A stretch of 61,429 nt of DNA from Alphaproteobacteria bacterium (GCA_024227565.1 JAAEUE010000113.1:1-61429); one strand, 5' to 3'. Counted from the stretch's first letter, positions 51,262 through 61,429 are shown. Translations and numbers: made by a program. Notes: a model not told the origin generated them from the letters alone.

Positions 51262-52611
51262 TTAGTTGGCCGTTGCCTTCTTGTCCTTGTCAGCGTCCTC
51301 TGTGGCTTTGTTTTCGTTGATCTTGATGCCCCTGAGGAGATTGAAGGCATATTGCAGCTGTTTGTCCTTGGCCTTGTCGGCTGGCACGTAGGCAGAAGAC
51401 CCAGATTCTTCCTTCTGTTCCTTCTCCTTCTTTTCGTTTTCCAGGTGGCCGCGCAGGTTTGCTTCTCCGCGTGGTTTCGGGGCCTTGCCCTTCAGTTCAT
51501 CAGGCAGTTCTTGTTCCACCACCACGTCAGGCGCAATGCCCTTGGCCTGAATGGAGGTTCCTGCCGGTGTGTAGTAGCGGGCCGTGGTGAGGCGCATGGC
51601 ACCATATGAGCCCAGAGGGATGATGGTTTGCACCGAGCCCTTGCCGAATGAACGGGTTCCCAAGATCGTGGCCCGCTGATGGTCTTGCAAAGCACCGGCG
51701 ACGATTTCGGAGGCCGAGGCAGAACCGCCATTGATCAGAACCACAATGGGTTTGCCCTTGGATTGATCGCCGGCTTGGGCGTTGAAGCGCTGCGTTTCTT
51801 CCGCGTTCCGGCCACGGGTTGAGACAATCTCGCCGCGCTCCAAGAACGTGTCGGATACGGAAATCGCCTGGTCCAGCAGTCCACCAGGATTGTTCCTCAG
51901 GTCAACCACAAAACCTTTCAGCTTGTCGCCGAGTTTTTCATTGAGGGTTTTGAGCGCTCTGCTCAAGCCTTCTTGCGTCTGCTCGTTGAACGTGGTGATG
52001 CGCACATAGCCAAGATCATCTTCTTCATTGAAGCGCACCGACCGGATGCGGATGATGGCCCGCACGATCTTGATCTCTATCGGCTCGTTTGCCCCTTTGC
52101 GCGCAACGGTGATGACAATGGCGCTGTTCACCTTGCCGCGCATTTTGTCGACCGCTTGGGACAGGGTCAAACCGTGGATCTGTTCGCCGTCCAGATGGGT
52201 GATCAAATCACCAGCCAGAACGCCGGCCTTTGCAGCAGGGGTGTCGTCGATCGGGGCAACAACTTTCACCACCCCGTTTTCCATGGTCACCTCAATGCCC
52301 AATCCGCCGAATTCACCGCGGGTTTGCACCTGCATATCCTGGAAACGCTTTGCGTTCATGTAACTGGAATGGGGATCCAGGGAGGTCAGCATGCCGCTGA
52401 TCGCAGCGTCCACCAGCTTTTCATCGTTGGGCACTTCGACGTAATCGGATCTGATCCTGTCGAACACATCTCCGAACAGATTGAGCTGACGGTAGGTGTC
52501 GGCATTTGAGCCGCCCACCGCAGACATCGGTCCGATAATATGCCAGCCGATGGTCGCCGAAATGGCGCCGATCACCAAAAATCCAGCACTTGAGAGCAAT
52601 GTTTTGCGCAT
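51262..52611 (-). CDS. ctpA: S41 family C-terminal processing peptidase
   Basis: The 449-aa periplasmic protease has a signal/anchor helix (about 1-24), a PDZ domain (about 90-170, with GGLGIEVTMENGVVKVV and DLITHLDGEQIHG) and the S41 catalytic core with nucleophile Ser in GGSASASEIVAGAL and the Lys in GTRSFGKGSVQT. CtpA-type proteases cut the C-termini of envelope proteins and act in cell-wall remodelling. The Lys-rich tail after about 395 is typical. ATG overlaps the EnvC gene stop (TAATG). Confidence 0.93.
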   Translation of the reverse strand: MRKTLLSSAGFLVIGAISATIGWHIIGPMSAVGGSNADTYRQLNLFGDVFDRIRSDYVEVPNDEKLVDAAISGMLTSLDPHSSYMNAKRFQDMQVQTRGEFGGLGIEVTMENGVVKVVAPIDDTPAAKAGVLAGDLITHLDGEQIHGLTLSQAVDKMRGKVNSAIVITVARKGANEPIEIKIVRAIIRIRSVRFNEEDDLGYVRITTFNEQTQEGLSRALKTLNEKLGDKLKGFVVDLRNNPGGLLDQAISVSDTFLERGEIVSTRGRNAEETQRFNAQAGDQSKGKPIVVLINGGSASASEIVAGALQDHQRATILGTRSFGKGSVQTIIPLGSYGAMRLTTARYYTPAGTSIQAKGIAPDVVVEQELPDELKGKAPKPRGEANLRGHLENEKKEKEQKEESGSSAYVPADKAKDKQLQYAFNLLRGIKINENKATEDADKDKKATAN

Positions 52612-53942
52612 TATCCGCGTACCTTACTGCTTGATCCGGCCCACCATGGCCGAGAATCTATTGAATTTCCGTTCCTGCGAAATTCTACATACAAAATTGG
52701 GCGACTTAAATCAGCCCCTGATCCGACAACTCCCGATGCGGCTTTCTCGCCCATAGTGCCAATCGGTTCTCCTGCGCGGACCGTCTGTCCAGCGGAAACC
52801 GATATAGTTCCAAGGCCAGCTAGAAGCAAATGATACCCTTCTCCGGCATTGATGATCAAGAGTCTGCCATAGCTTCTGAACTCTTCGGCATATACCACTG
52901 TCCCGTCTGCCGGCGCAGTCACCTGTGCGTTACTGCGTGTTGCAAGTGCAACCCCTTTGGCCATCGTGCCATCGGGCTTTTTGTCACCGTATGTATAGAG
53001 TCTTTCACCTTGCGCCGGGTAACTTATTTTACTGTGGCTTCTACTAAAACGCGTTCTGGGCGCTTTTAGGACAGCCAAACGGCGCTTTTCTTCTAGCTTG
53101 ATGCGCTCTTCGGCTGCGAGCTGTTCTTTTGCGAGCTTTTCCGCCAATTTCTGCTCAGCTCTAAGTCTCTGTTTTCGTTTCTTTTCCAGAGCGCCAATGA
53201 GGCTGCGAAGGTTTTTGGCATGGCCGGACAAGGACGCAGCCAAACGCTTGTATTCTTTGCGCTCGTTGCGGGTTTTTGCCGACATCGCCTGCTTTTTCGA
53301 CAACAGGGTCTCAATTTCTTCGCGCTCCTGCAGCAGGCGCGCCACGTTTGATTCCAGACCCTTGCGCTCACGCTGGATCGCTGAGCGCAGGTCCACCAAT
53401 CGGGAAAGGTTGCGCGAAATCGCCGTGGCTTCGGCTTTCAGCTCCGGAACAATCGCCCCCAGCAACATTGCGCTGCGCAATGCGGCAAGTGCGTCATTTG
53501 GCTTCACGATGAGGGCAGGGGGCGGGTTCTGCTCCAAACGCTGCAACCCGGCGAGCAGGTCAGCCAGGGTTTTGCGCCGTCTGCGCAGTTGGTCCTTGTG
53601 GGCCCGCTCTTCCAGATCGAGCTGGACGAGCCGCTCTTCGCCTGAGGTGATCTTGGCTTCCCGGGCCTGAACCCGTGCAGCCATGGAGATCAAGCGCTCA
53701 GACAACACCCGGGTTTCGCGTTCCAGCGCAGAAATCGCATCGCCCAGTGATTTTTCGCGCGCTTTGGTGGCCTTCAAGCGGTCTTCAAGGCCCTTGAGCT
53801 CGCCGGTGCCTGCTTGGATGGCCTTTTCTTCGGCCTGATCGTCAACCGCATAGGCAAGGCCGCCAACGCCCAGCGCCAGGCAAGCGGCGAGCGCAGCTGT
53901 CTGTGTCCAGTGCGACATTCGTTTGATCGAAACAGGTGTCAT
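52611..53942 (-). CDS. EnvC-like murein hydrolase activator (degenerate M23 domain)
   Basis: The 443-aa protein has a signal peptide (about 1-32), long coiled coils (about 35-130 and 185-290) and a C-terminal LytM/M23 domain with GVALATRSNAQVTAPADGTVVYAEE split here, YGRLLIINAG and GEPIGTMGE. The M23 zinc motifs are degenerate (LYVEFR where HxHxE-like residues occur), as in EnvC activators of amidases. It lies in the usual order rlmH-envC-ctpA. Function: activation of septal peptidoglycan amidases during division, by family. Confidence 0.88.
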   Translation of the reverse strand: MTPVSIKRMSHWTQTAALAACLALGVGGLAYAVDDQAEEKAIQAGTGELKGLEDRLKATKAREKSLGDAISALERETRVLSERLISMAARVQAREAKITSGEERLVQLDLEERAHKDQLRRRRKTLADLLAGLQRLEQNPPPALIVKPNDALAALRSAMLLGAIVPELKAEATAISRNLSRLVDLRSAIQRERKGLESNVARLLQEREEIETLLSKKQAMSAKTRNERKEYKRLAASLSGHAKNLRSLIGALEKKRKQRLRAEQKLAEKLAKEQLAAEERIKLEEKRRLAVLKAPRTRFSRSHSKISYPAQGERLYTYGDKKPDGTMAKGVALATRSNAQVTAPADGTVVYAEEFRSYGRLLIINAGEGYHLLLAGLGTISVSAGQTVRAGEPIGTMGEKAASGVVGSGADLSRPILYVEFRRNGNSIDSRPWWAGSSSKVRG

Positions 53943-53951
53943 CAGCGCCTT

Positions 53952-54434
53952 TCATACGCGATGATAGGGATGATTCACCATAAGTGTGACGGCCCGGTAA
54001 ATTTGCTCGAGCAACATCACCCTGGCCAGCCGATGCGGCCACGTCATGCGCCCGAAACATAGCGTTCTTGTGGCAGAGGAGACCAAGTGCTGGCTCAGGC
54101 CGTCCGGACCGCCCAGAAGAAATGCAAGCTCAGCTGTCCCGCTGTCGGCGGCGTTCTTGATTATCTTTGAAAATTCCTTTGAATCAACATGTTGCCCATG
54201 CTCATCCAGGCAAATGACCATTGCACCAGGGGACAGCTTGGCTTCCAGAGCGCCGGCTTCTTGGGTTTTGCGCGCCTCTGCTTGGGCGCTTTGAGATTCA
54301 GGAACTTCAATGATTTCGGCTTTGGAGAGCCCAACCTGGCGGCCAAGTTTCTCGGCGCGGGCCAGATAGTCGCTGCAAAGTTCAGCTTCAGGCGCGCGTT
54401 TCAGGCGGCCCACAGCGCAAACGGTTATGCGCAT
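53952..54434 (-). CDS. rlmH: 23S rRNA pseudouridine-1915 N3-methyltransferase RlmH
   Basis: The 160-aa SPOUT methyltransferase begins MRITVCAVGRLK and has the SAM-binding knot residues LLGGPDGLS and the C-terminal RVMLLEQIYRA and HPYHR tail characteristic of RlmH. It methylates pseudouridine 1915 of 23S rRNA in assembled ribosomes. It lies 30 bases after rsfS and 9 before envC on the same strand, in the common alphaproteobacterial order. Confidence 0.96.
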   Translation of the reverse strand: MRITVCAVGRLKRAPEAELCSDYLARAEKLGRQVGLSKAEIIEVPESQSAQAEARKTQEAGALEAKLSPGAMVICLDEHGQHVDSKEFSKIIKNAADSGTAELAFLLGGPDGLSQHLVSSATRTLCFGRMTWPHRLARVMLLEQIYRAVTLMVNHPYHRV

Positions 54435-54464
54435 GGTCTATAGTTTCATCACTGCGGCGCCGGC

Positions 54465-54881
54465 TTAAACGGCAATCTTCTCGTCAGGTGCCTGGGGCGA
54501 CCAGAGTTTCTCGAGATTGTAAAAGCTGCGCACTTCGGGCCGGAACAGGTGAACCACCACATCGCCGGCGTCAATCAGCACCCAGTCGCAGTGGGGCAGG
54601 CCTTCTGAATGGGCGCCCTTGATCCCGGCTTCCTTCAAGGAGCGCGAGAGCTGGTCTGAGATGGCGCTCACATGACGCTGGGAACGGCCCGACGCAATCA
54701 CCATGTGATCGGCAACAGAAGTCTTCTTGCCAACATCAATCGAGATGACATCTTCTGCTTTTGCGTCTTCCAGGCATGCAGTTACGGTTTTGAGGAGTTG
54801 TTTGGACGCCTTGCGGCCAGCCGCAGCGGGGTCCTTGGGAGCAGCCTTTTTCTTGGTGCTCGTCTTGGGTTTGTCCGTCAG
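54465..54881 (-). CDS. rsfS: ribosomal silencing factor RsfS with probable CTG start
   Basis: RsfS blocks 50S-30S joining in starvation. The recognisable part runs LLKTVTACLEDAKAEDV, SIDVGKKTSVADHMVIASG and GDVVVHLFRPEVRSFYNLEKLW. The only in-frame ATG (54704) is inside the domain and would give a truncated 79-aa protein. Reading upstream, there is no ATG, GTG or TTG before the in-frame TAG; a CTG at 54881-54879 has AAAGGAAC 8-9 bases in front and would give 138 aa with a Lys-rich leader (KPKTSTKKKAA). A CTG start is therefore proposed; an ATC/ATT codon or a sequencing error is the alternative. Confidence 0.85.
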   Translation of the reverse strand: MTDKPKTSTKKKAAPKDPAAAGRKASKQLLKTVTACLEDAKAEDVISIDVGKKTSVADHMVIASGRSQRHVSAISDQLSRSLKEAGIKGAHSEGLPHCDWVLIDAGDVVVHLFRPEVRSFYNLEKLWSPQAPDEKIAV

Positions 54882-55045
54882 GGTCTAAGTTCCTTTCGCA
54901 AAAGAGCAGCCGCAACGGTTATCGCTCGACTGCCGGTTGGAGATGCAAATTGTTCAAGGGTCACAGGGGTTATATCTGGTTCCTCTAGTCTTCAGCTTGC
55001 GACTCGAATGATACCCCGGACTTCATCCCAGTTTCAACAATCATC

Positions 55046-55636
55046 TTAACTGTGATTTCTGAGTGCTGTAGAGCTTTCTGCGCGCAAAGGCCAGGTGATA
55101 AAGGACCAGGCCGGAGGCGCGCTGCCCGGCAGCTGCGCTGCGTCCGTGGCATCAATGCGCGCGTGGGTGTACTTCAAGGCGGCCGGGCTGGCAAGGGCCC
55201 TGAGACTGTGCCCCGGCCGATCGAACACACAGAGGGGCAGGGTGTGGGGAAGATCCTGCCAGTGATACCAGCGGTGCAGCTCTGAAAAAGAGTCCGCGCC
55301 CATGATCCAGACAAAACGGCCACGGTCGATCACATGCCGCAAACCGCGCAGCGCTTCTGCGGTGCAGCTTGAGCCGATTTGCTGTTCAACGTCGGTCACC
55401 ACCATTCTGGGATGACGGACGAGCCGCTGCGTCTGCTCCATTCTCTCTGCAAAGTCGGCAGTGTCGTCCTGGCTCTTCAGAGGGTTCTGAGGAGACACCA
55501 GCCACCACACTGCATCCAACCGGAGCCTCTTCAGCGCGGCTTCAGCGATGGCAACATGGCCCTTGTGCACCGGGTTGAACGAGCCACCGTAAAGGCCAAT
55601 GCGTTGGCCTGGGGAAAATGCGGGAAGGTGAAGCAC
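55046..55636 (-). CDS. nadD: nicotinate-nucleotide adenylyltransferase NadD
   Basis: The 196-aa enzyme makes deamido-NAD from nicotinate mononucleotide and ATP. It has the nucleotidyltransferase motif GLYGGSFNPVHKGHVAIAEA near residues 13-32, WLVSPQNPLK and the IMGADSF-like catalytic region, with a variant C-terminus (AESSTALRN in place of ISSTxIR). It follows proA by 14 bases and precedes rsfS by 164 bases. Confidence 0.94.
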   Translation of the reverse strand: MLHLPAFSPGQRIGLYGGSFNPVHKGHVAIAEAALKRLRLDAVWWLVSPQNPLKSQDDTADFAERMEQTQRLVRHPRMVVTDVEQQIGSSCTAEALRGLRHVIDRGRFVWIMGADSFSELHRWYHWQDLPHTLPLCVFDRPGHSLRALASPAALKYTHARIDATDAAQLPGSAPPAWSFITWPLRAESSTALRNHS

Positions 55637-55650
55637 GCCGGTTTTTCTGT

Positions 55651-56937
55651 CTAGCCCGGCCGCGTCTGGCCGGAACCGCGCACGGCATATTTGAAGCTGG
55701 TAAGCTGTTCCAGCCCCACCGGTCCGCGCGCATGCATCTTGCCCGTCGCGATGCCAATCTCGGCGCCCATGCCGAATTCTCCCCCATCGGCAAATTGGGT
55801 TGACGCGTTGTGCAGGACAATTGCGCTGTCGAGCTCGCGCAGAAACCGCTCGGCGGTCTCGTCGTCCTCGGTGATGATGGCCTCGGTGTGGTTGGAGCCA
55901 TAGGTGCGGATGTGCTCCATGGCCTCGTCCACCCCATCGACCTCAGCCATGGAGACGATCGTGTCGAGATATTCCGTTGACCAATCTTCCTCCGTGGCAG
56001 GTTCCACCCGGGGGTCGGCGGCCTGAACGGCTGCGTCCCCGCGCACGGTGCATCCGGCATCGATGAGGCCCTCGATGAGCGCTGCCAGATGGTCACCGGA
56101 CCCGGCGCGGTCCACCAGAATGGTCTCCGCCGCGCCGCAAATGCCGGTGCGCCGCATTTTGGCGTTCACCGCAATATCCACCGCCATCTGCGTGTCGGCC
56201 TTCGCATCCACATACACGTGGCAGATGCCCTCCAGGTGACTGAACACGGGCACCCGGGCTTCGGCTTCAACGCGGCCCACCAGGCCTTTGCCGCCGCGCG
56301 GCACGATGAGATCGATGGTGCCGTCCAGCCCGCTCAACATGAGACCAACAGCGGCGCGGTCTGTTGTGGGCACCGACTGGATCACCGTTTCGGGCAGACC
56401 TGCAGCTTTGAGGCCTTCTTGCAGACAACCCAAGATGGCTCCGCTGGAATGATAGCTGTCTGAGCCGCCGCGCAAAATTGCGGCGTTGCCGGCTTTCATG
56501 CACAGCGCGCCAGCGTCCGCCGTCACGTTGGGGCGGCTCTCATAGATGATGCCGATCACGCCGATAGGGGTTCTCACCCGCGAAATTTTCAACCCGTTGG
56601 GCCGCTCCCATTCGGCGATGGATTGCCCAACGGGGTCGGGCAGGGCGGCGATATCGTCCAGGCCTTTGGCCATGGCCTCGACCCGGTCGGGTGTCAGGGT
56701 GAGCCGATCAACGAAGGAGGCGCGCAGATCAGAAGCCTTGGCTGCCTCCAGATCTTGCCGGTTGGCAGCCAGGATGGGCTCCACATTGGCGCGCACTGAG
56801 GCGGCCATTGCTTTGAGGGCGGCGTTCTTGGTGTCGGTATCCGCATTGGCCAATGCCTTGGCCGCGTCTCGCGACCTTCGACCCAGCGCGCTCATTTCGG
56901 CCCTCAGGTCGCCGTCCAACTCATATACCGCGCTCAT
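55651..56937 (-). CDS. proA: glutamate-5-semialdehyde dehydrogenase (gamma-glutamyl phosphate reductase)
   Basis: The 428-aa NADPH enzyme catalyses the second step of proline synthesis. Visible are [42 protein letters not shown] and the catalytic cysteine region [16 protein letters not shown], ending in a [20 protein letters not shown] tail. Length equals the family norm. It starts 1 base after the proB stop, so proB and proA are co-transcribed. Confidence 0.97.
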   Translation of the reverse strand: MSAVYELDGDLRAEMSALGRRSRDAAKALANADTDTKNAALKAMAASVRANVEPILAANRQDLEAAKASDLRASFVDRLTLTPDRVEAMAKGLDDIAALPDPVGQSIAEWERPNGLKISRVRTPIGVIGIIYESRPNVTADAGALCMKAGNAAILRGGSDSYHSSGAILGCLQEGLKAAGLPETVIQSVPTTDRAAVGLMLSGLDGTIDLIVPRGGKGLVGRVEAEARVPVFSHLEGICHVYVDAKADTQMAVDIAVNAKMRRTGICGAAETILVDRAGSGDHLAALIEGLIDAGCTVRGDAAVQAADPRVEPATEEDWSTEYLDTIVSMAEVDGVDEAMEHIRTYGSNHTEAIITEDDETAERFLRELDSAIVLHNASTQFADGGEFGMGAEIGIATGKMHARGPVGLEQLTSFKYAVRGSGQTRPG

Positions 56938-56938
56938 C

Positions 56939-58063
56939 TCACGTCCCCTTCAGCACCAGGTCATCCCTGTGGATCAGCTCATCGCGACCACGGTAGCCCA
57001 GAATGTCTTCGATTTCAGCACTCTTTCGTCCGGCAATCTTGCTGGCCTCTTCCACGTCATAAGCCACAAGTCCGCGAGCTATCTCTTCGTTTGCGCTGTT
57101 GAGAATGGCCACCGCATCGCCCTTGGCAAAGCGCCCCTCAACACTGACCACGCCAGCCGGCAGCAAACTGCGGCCCGAACTGAGGGCCTTGCTGGCCCCG
57201 TCATCGACCTTCAGCCGGCCGAGCGGGTCAAGCGTTCCGGCAATCCAGCGCTTGCGGGCGGCAGCGGGGCTGGCGCCAGGCTGGAACCAGGTGCAGCGCG
57301 CGCCATCAATCACCTGCCTGATGGGGTTCGGCACACGGCCTGAGGCGATCACCATCGCGGCGCCAGCGTTCATGGCTATGCGCGCGGCCTTTACTTTGGT
57401 TTCCATGCCGCCGGTGCCCACATCGGTGGACGATTGCCCGGCCATTCCCGTGATTGCGGAGGTGATTTCGGTCACCAGGCCTATATGCTGGGCGCCGCTG
57501 TCTTCGGGCGATTTGGTGTAGAGCCCATCCACATCCGAAAGCACCACCAGGCAATCGGCCGAGATCATGCTGGCCACCCTGGCCGCCAGCCGGTCATTGT
57601 CGCCATAGCGGATCTCCGATGTGGCCACCGTGTCGTTCTCGTTTATCACCGGAACGGCGCCCCGCGCCAGAAGCGCGGCAATGGTGCTGCGGGCATTCAG
57701 GTAGCGGCGGCGTTCTTCTGTGTCGTTGAGCGTCAGCAGCACCTGGGCTGCGATCATCTGTTCGCTGGCCAAAGCCTTTTGCCAGGCATGGGCCAAGGCC
57801 ACTTGGCCAACAGCGGCGGCAGCCTGGCTTTCCTCCAGCTTCATGCGGGTTTGCTTGAAGCCCAGAACGCGGCGACCGAGCGCGATGGCACCTGAGGAGA
57901 CAATCGCAATATCTGCCCCACCGCGCTTAAGGTCAGCAATGTCGGCGGACAGGGAATTGAGCCAGTCCTCGCGCAGCTTTCCCGACTGCATGTCCACCAG
58001 CAGGGAAGAGCCGATTTTCACCACAATGCGTTTGGCCGTTTCGATCTTGAGTGTGTGAGACAT
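56939..58063 (-). CDS. proB: glutamate 5-kinase
   Basis: The 374-aa enzyme phosphorylates glutamate, the first committed step of proline synthesis. The amino-acid-kinase domain shows [53 protein letters not shown] and [17 protein letters not shown]; the C-terminal PUA domain runs from about residue 285. It starts 3 bases after obgE. Confidence 0.97.
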   Translation of the reverse strand: MSHTLKIETAKRIVVKIGSSLLVDMQSGKLREDWLNSLSADIADLKRGGADIAIVSSGAIALGRRVLGFKQTRMKLEESQAAAAVGQVALAHAWQKALASEQMIAAQVLLTLNDTEERRRYLNARSTIAALLARGAVPVINENDTVATSEIRYGDNDRLAARVASMISADCLVVLSDVDGLYTKSPEDSGAQHIGLVTEITSAITGMAGQSSTDVGTGGMETKVKAARIAMNAGAAMVIASGRVPNPIRQVIDGARCTWFQPGASPAAARKRWIAGTLDPLGRLKVDDGASKALSSGRSLLPAGVVSVEGRFAKGDAVAILNSANEEIARGLVAYDVEEASKIAGRKSAEIEDILGYRGRDELIHRDDLVLKGT

Positions 58064-58066
58064 GGC

Positions 58067-59122
<1,056 letters not shown>

Positions 59123-59162
59123 TTATCCACTTTGACGCTGATAACAAGAGGCAGTTGCGCGT

Positions 59163-59780
59163 TTACACACGCTCGCGCCGTCTCCATTTAAGCCCCTGGT
59201 GACGGGGACGGGTGAGGGCGAAGCGGTCCACGGGGACCTCTTCATCGAGCGCGCGGCTGAAGGTTTTGCCAAAGCCTTGGTACTCAAACCCACATTTTTC
59301 CAAGACCCGGCGCGACGCTGTATTGGTGATGCGTGCACCACCGAGCAGGGTTGTCACCTCGTCTTCTTCGAAGGCGAAGTCCACCACCGCCTTGGCCGCC
59401 TCAGAGGCATAGCCAAAGCCCCAGTAGGGCTCGCCGATCCAGTAGCCGATCTCAGGGTCTGCGCCCTCCTGCATCGGGCCATAACCAATGACGCCGATGA
59501 ACTTGTGGCCTGGAATGTCCAGATGGACGCTGAAACGCTGACCCCCAATCCGGTTGTCCGCGTGTCCTGCGAAATAATCCAGAGCATCCTGCTCACAGTA
59601 GGGGTAGGGCATGGTCGCCAGATTCTCTGCGACCGCCCTGTTGTTCGCCAAGGCCACAAGCGTCTTGGTATCCACGTCCACCGGCGATTTGAGAACCAGC
59701 CGTCCGGTGCGGATTTCTGTGGCAGCATTCGCCGCCGCCTGTTCAGCTGCTGCTGGGCGTTCGGTGCAAAGTGCGTTCAT
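59163..59780 (-). CDS. GNAT family N-acetyltransferase (RimJ/RimL type)
   Basis: The 205-aa protein has TGRLVLKSPVDVDTKTLVALANNRAVAENLATMP near the N-terminus, then IGYGPMQEGADPEIGYWIGEPYWGFGYASEA, the acetyl-CoA binding pattern, and TNTASRRVLEKCGFEYQG. This is the Acetyltransf_3 (RimJ/RimL-like) group; it is found between rpmA and obgE in many Rhizobiales. ATG 59780 is preceded by AAGGAG and is preferred to 59822, which lies within a terminator. Substrate unknown. Confidence 0.9.
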   Translation of the reverse strand: MNALCTERPAAAEQAAANAATEIRTGRLVLKSPVDVDTKTLVALANNRAVAENLATMPYPYCEQDALDYFAGHADNRIGGQRFSVHLDIPGHKFIGVIGYGPMQEGADPEIGYWIGEPYWGFGYASEAAKAVVDFAFEEDEVTTLLGGARITNTASRRVLEKCGFEYQGFGKTFSRALDEEVPVDRFALTRPRHQGLKWRRRERV

Positions 59781-59801
59781 GACGAAACTCCTTCCAAGGA
59801 C

Positions 59802-59841
59802 AAAAAAACCGGGAGATGGCATCCCATCTCCCGGCTTTTTA
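59802..59841 (-). terminator. rho-independent terminator after rpmA
   Basis: CCGGGAGATGG and CCATCTCCCGG flank CATC, an 11-base perfect stem, with a run of seven T on the minus strand and TTTTTAT on the plus strand, so it can act in both directions. It ends the rplU-rpmA transcript about 65 bases after the rpmA stop. Confidence 0.93.
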
Positions 59842-59904
59842 TCTGTGTCCCTTGGACTGCCGGTCTGATGAGGTGCCGGCAGGTGGGAAATTTCCTACTT
59901 GCCG

Positions 59905-60174
59905 CTAACTTTCCGCTGCCACCATCGGTACTACCGATACGTACGTGCGGTTGCCGCGTGAGCGTTTAAACTCGACGGTCCCAGCACAGGTGGCAAAAAT
60001 CGTATGATCTTTGCCAAGCCCGGTGTTGAGACCGGGGTGCCACTTGGTACCGCGCTGACGCGCAATAATATTGCCGGAGAGAACGCTCTCGCCGCCGTAT
60101 TTTTTGATGCCGAGACGGCGGCCCGCTGTATCGCGCCCGTTACGGGAAGAACCGCCTGCTTTTTTATGTGCCAT
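59905..60174 (-). CDS. rpmA: 50S ribosomal protein L27
   Basis: The 89-aa protein starts [16 protein letters not shown] and continues [22 protein letters not shown] and [16 protein letters not shown], typical bacterial L27 whose N-terminus reaches the peptidyl-transferase centre. No N-terminal leader (as in Firmicutes) is present. It follows rplU by 54 bases and is ended by a strong terminator. Confidence 0.98.
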   Translation of the reverse strand: MAHKKAGGSSRNGRDTAGRRLGIKKYGGESVLSGNIIARQRGTKWHPGLNTGLGKDHTIFATCAGTVEFKRSRGNRTYVSVVPMVAAES

Positions 60175-60228
60175 AGCTAAACTCTAGCTTTCCTGATTCT
60201 GAGGTTAGTCTTTTGCCCTAAGGGCACC

Positions 60229-60885
60229 CTATTGGTCAACCTTTGCGCGAGGCGGCTTGCCGGCAATCAGCTCTTTTGCCTGTTCAATCCACTCTTCGCG
60301 GTCAATGCGACCTTTAAAACTCAGCGCTTCGTCGACCTCGGTAACCTGCTCTGGCGTCATGTCGGCTATCTGCTGCAGAGAGGTATAGCCCAAGTCTGAC
60401 AGTTTTTTGACAAGAACAGGGCCAACGCCGCTGATTTTGGAAATATCGTCCGTGCCGGCCTCTGCAGCCTTTGCCTTCGGGGCTGGTGCGGCCTTTGCCT
60501 CATCGGCTGCGGGGGCCTCTTCTTTTTTGGCTGCAGGCTTTTTGGCAGCCGCTTTCTTGGCGGGTGCCTTGCCGTCTGTGCCGATGCCGGTGATGCGCAC
60601 GCAGGTCAAAAGTTGGCGGTGGCCCTTTTTGCGCCGATAGCCCTGGCGGCGGTTTTTCTTGAAGACGATGATCTTGTCGCCGCGGGTCTGTTCAATGACC
60701 TCGCCGGCAACGCTCGCGCCGTCAACCAGAGGCGTACCGATCTTCGGGCTGTCTGTTCCGCCCACCATGAGGACATCGTTGAACTGAACGGATTCGCCTT
60801 TTTCGCCGGCGAGCTTCTCTACGTAGATGATTTCGTCTTCGGCAACTTTGTACTGTTTGCCGCCAGTGCGGATCACTGCATACAT
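60229..60885 (-). CDS. rplU: 50S ribosomal protein L21 with C-terminal helix-hairpin-helix extension
   Basis: Residues 1-102 are standard L21 ([37 protein letters not shown]). A Lys/Ala/Pro-rich linker (about 107-145) follows and then a small helical domain, about 146-205, with [21 protein letters not shown] and [16 protein letters not shown], which resembles a helix-hairpin-helix/DUF4332-like fold. Total 218 aa versus about 103 for ordinary L21. Extended L21 proteins occur in Rhizobiales. The tail may bind rRNA or DNA; function unknown. Confidence 0.95.
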   Translation of the reverse strand: MYAVIRTGGKQYKVAEDEIIYVEKLAGEKGESVQFNDVLMVGGTDSPKIGTPLVDGASVAGEVIEQTRGDKIIVFKKNRRQGYRRKKGHRQLLTCVRITGIGTDGKAPAKKAAAKKPAAKKEEAPAADEAKAAPAPKAKAAEAGTDDISKISGVGPVLVKKLSDLGYTSLQQIADMTPEQVTEVDEALSFKGRIDREEWIEQAKELIAGKPPRAKVDQ

Positions 60886-61177
60886 GGTCTTACAACCGTC
60901 CTTTTTTGGTTCCGCGCCCTGCGGCGCCGCTAAATTTCGCGGACTTTTTGTAAAGCTTGAAGCTTTGCCTCGGGCAGCGCATTAAGCGCGGGCAGCTCTT
61001 TTTGGCCATCCGCGCATTCGGCGGCGCAATATAGTCGCAAAAGGCCTTGTGTCAAGCGCGTGTTTCGCCCGGTTTTTTGCCGCCAGGCGGGCGGCTTGGC
61101 AAATGCTTTCTCAAGAGGACTTGGCAGCGGACCAAAGGAAGGCTATCTAGCGCGTCTAGGCCATGAGCCTTTTCAGC

Positions 61178-61267
61178 GGAGAGGTGCCGGAGTGGTCGAA
61201 CGGGGCGGTCTCGAAAACCGTTGAGCGCGCAAGCGTTCCGAGGGTTCGAATCCCTCTCTCTCCGCCA
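61178..61267 (+). tRNA. tRNA-Ser(CGA)
   Basis: A 90-base class II tRNA with acceptor GGAGAGG pairing with TCTCTCC, CCA encoded at 61265-61267, anticodon stem CGGT/ACCG with loop CTCGAAA (anticodon CGA at 61212-61214, reading UCG), a long variable arm (TTGAGCGCGCAAGCGTT region) and T arm GGGTTCGAATCCC. A short open frame across it on the same strand is an artefact. DNA after it (61268-61429) has no supported gene. Confidence 0.97.
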
Positions 61268-61429
61268 ATTTATTTAATTTTTTCACTAGCTTACACCCTA
61301 AGAAACAAACTGCGAACCTTTTGGAAGATTCGAATTTTGCTAACCGATTGCTAACCGTGGGTGTTTTGAGCTTTTTCGTCTTACCTGGAATCTACGGAAC
61401 CGCACGAAGGGAGATCGACCGTTTTGGGG

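Noticed and set aside
61163..61354. 63-aa frame across the tRNA, and a possible integrase site after it
   Set aside because: The frame overlaps the tRNA-Ser. tRNA 3' ends are common attachment sites, but no integrase or repeated tRNA end can be seen in the remaining 160 bases.

Overview
The window comes from an alphaproteobacterium, most likely a Hyphomicrobiales (Rhizobiales) methylotroph. Two things point there. First, the right end (about 49.3-61.3 kb) carries a gene order familiar from that order: rplU-rpmA-GNAT-obgE-proB-proA-nadD-rsfS-rlmH-EnvC/M23-S41 protease-divergent polysaccharide deacetylase-rppH. Second, the 6.6-49 kb stretch is almost entirely a quinoprotein (PQQ) alcohol oxidation locus: xoxF-xoxG-xoxJ, a second PQQ dehydrogenase, pqqA-C-D-E with a separate pqqB, and glutathione-dependent formaldehyde dehydrogenase. 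No genus can be named from sequence alone.

Layout. 0-6.6 kb: IS3 transposase remnant, a DUF3047 lipoprotein, DUF4396, exonuclease III, an M20 amidohydrolase with DUF1330, a beta-hydroxyacid dehydrogenase and a DUF1194 exported protein. 6.6-13.2 kb: a short lanthanide-type PQQ dehydrogenase followed by a cytochrome c fused to a periplasmic binding domain; divergently GST, enoyl-CoA hydratase, PilZ, CXXCW protein and a SoxYZ-like carrier. 13.2-14.4 kb: two damaged genes (SDR with an internal deletion, GST with a frameshift). 14.4-24.5 kb: frmA, EthD protein, pqqB, a pentapeptide protein, pqqE-D-C-A and xoxFGJ. 24.5-28.8 kb: orphan DppA-type binding protein, CMD-family protein, a 386-aa unknown and a Sel1 protein. 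28.9-33.9 kb: six-gene ABC cluster of the lut/ped type. 34.0-38.3 kb: a second ABC transporter (binding protein, permease, ATPase), interrupted by repeat arrays, then a second SoxYZ-like carrier. 39.0-49.3 kb: two exported unknowns, a HExxH protein, a six-gene operon that joins a TolQ/TolR-like pair to an OmpR-type two-component system, and a FIST sensor-hybrid kinase-LuxR regulator set. 49.3-61.3 kb: housekeeping genes and tRNA-Ser(CGA).

How the genes fit together. XoxF (and probably the second quinoprotein) oxidises methanol or another alcohol in the periplasm and passes electrons to XoxG or the fused cytochrome. PQQ comes from pqqABCDE. Formaldehyde is handled by the glutathione route starting with frmA. 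Both quinoproteins have the extra aspartate that marks lanthanide-dependent enzymes, so the lut/ped-like ABC cluster is plausibly part of lanthanide homeostasis. The two regulatory sets at 40.7-49.3 kb are the likely controllers by position. The least understood systems here are the Sel1-TolQ/TolR-kinase operon and the compact quinoprotein plus cytochrome/binding-protein fusion pair.

Non-coding structure is rich: a 105-bp hairpin element in two copies that supplies the stop codon of its upstream gene, a 183-bp period array of REP-like palindromes, a 19-bp minisatellite, a convincing promoter for pqqA and two palindromes far upstream of xoxF.
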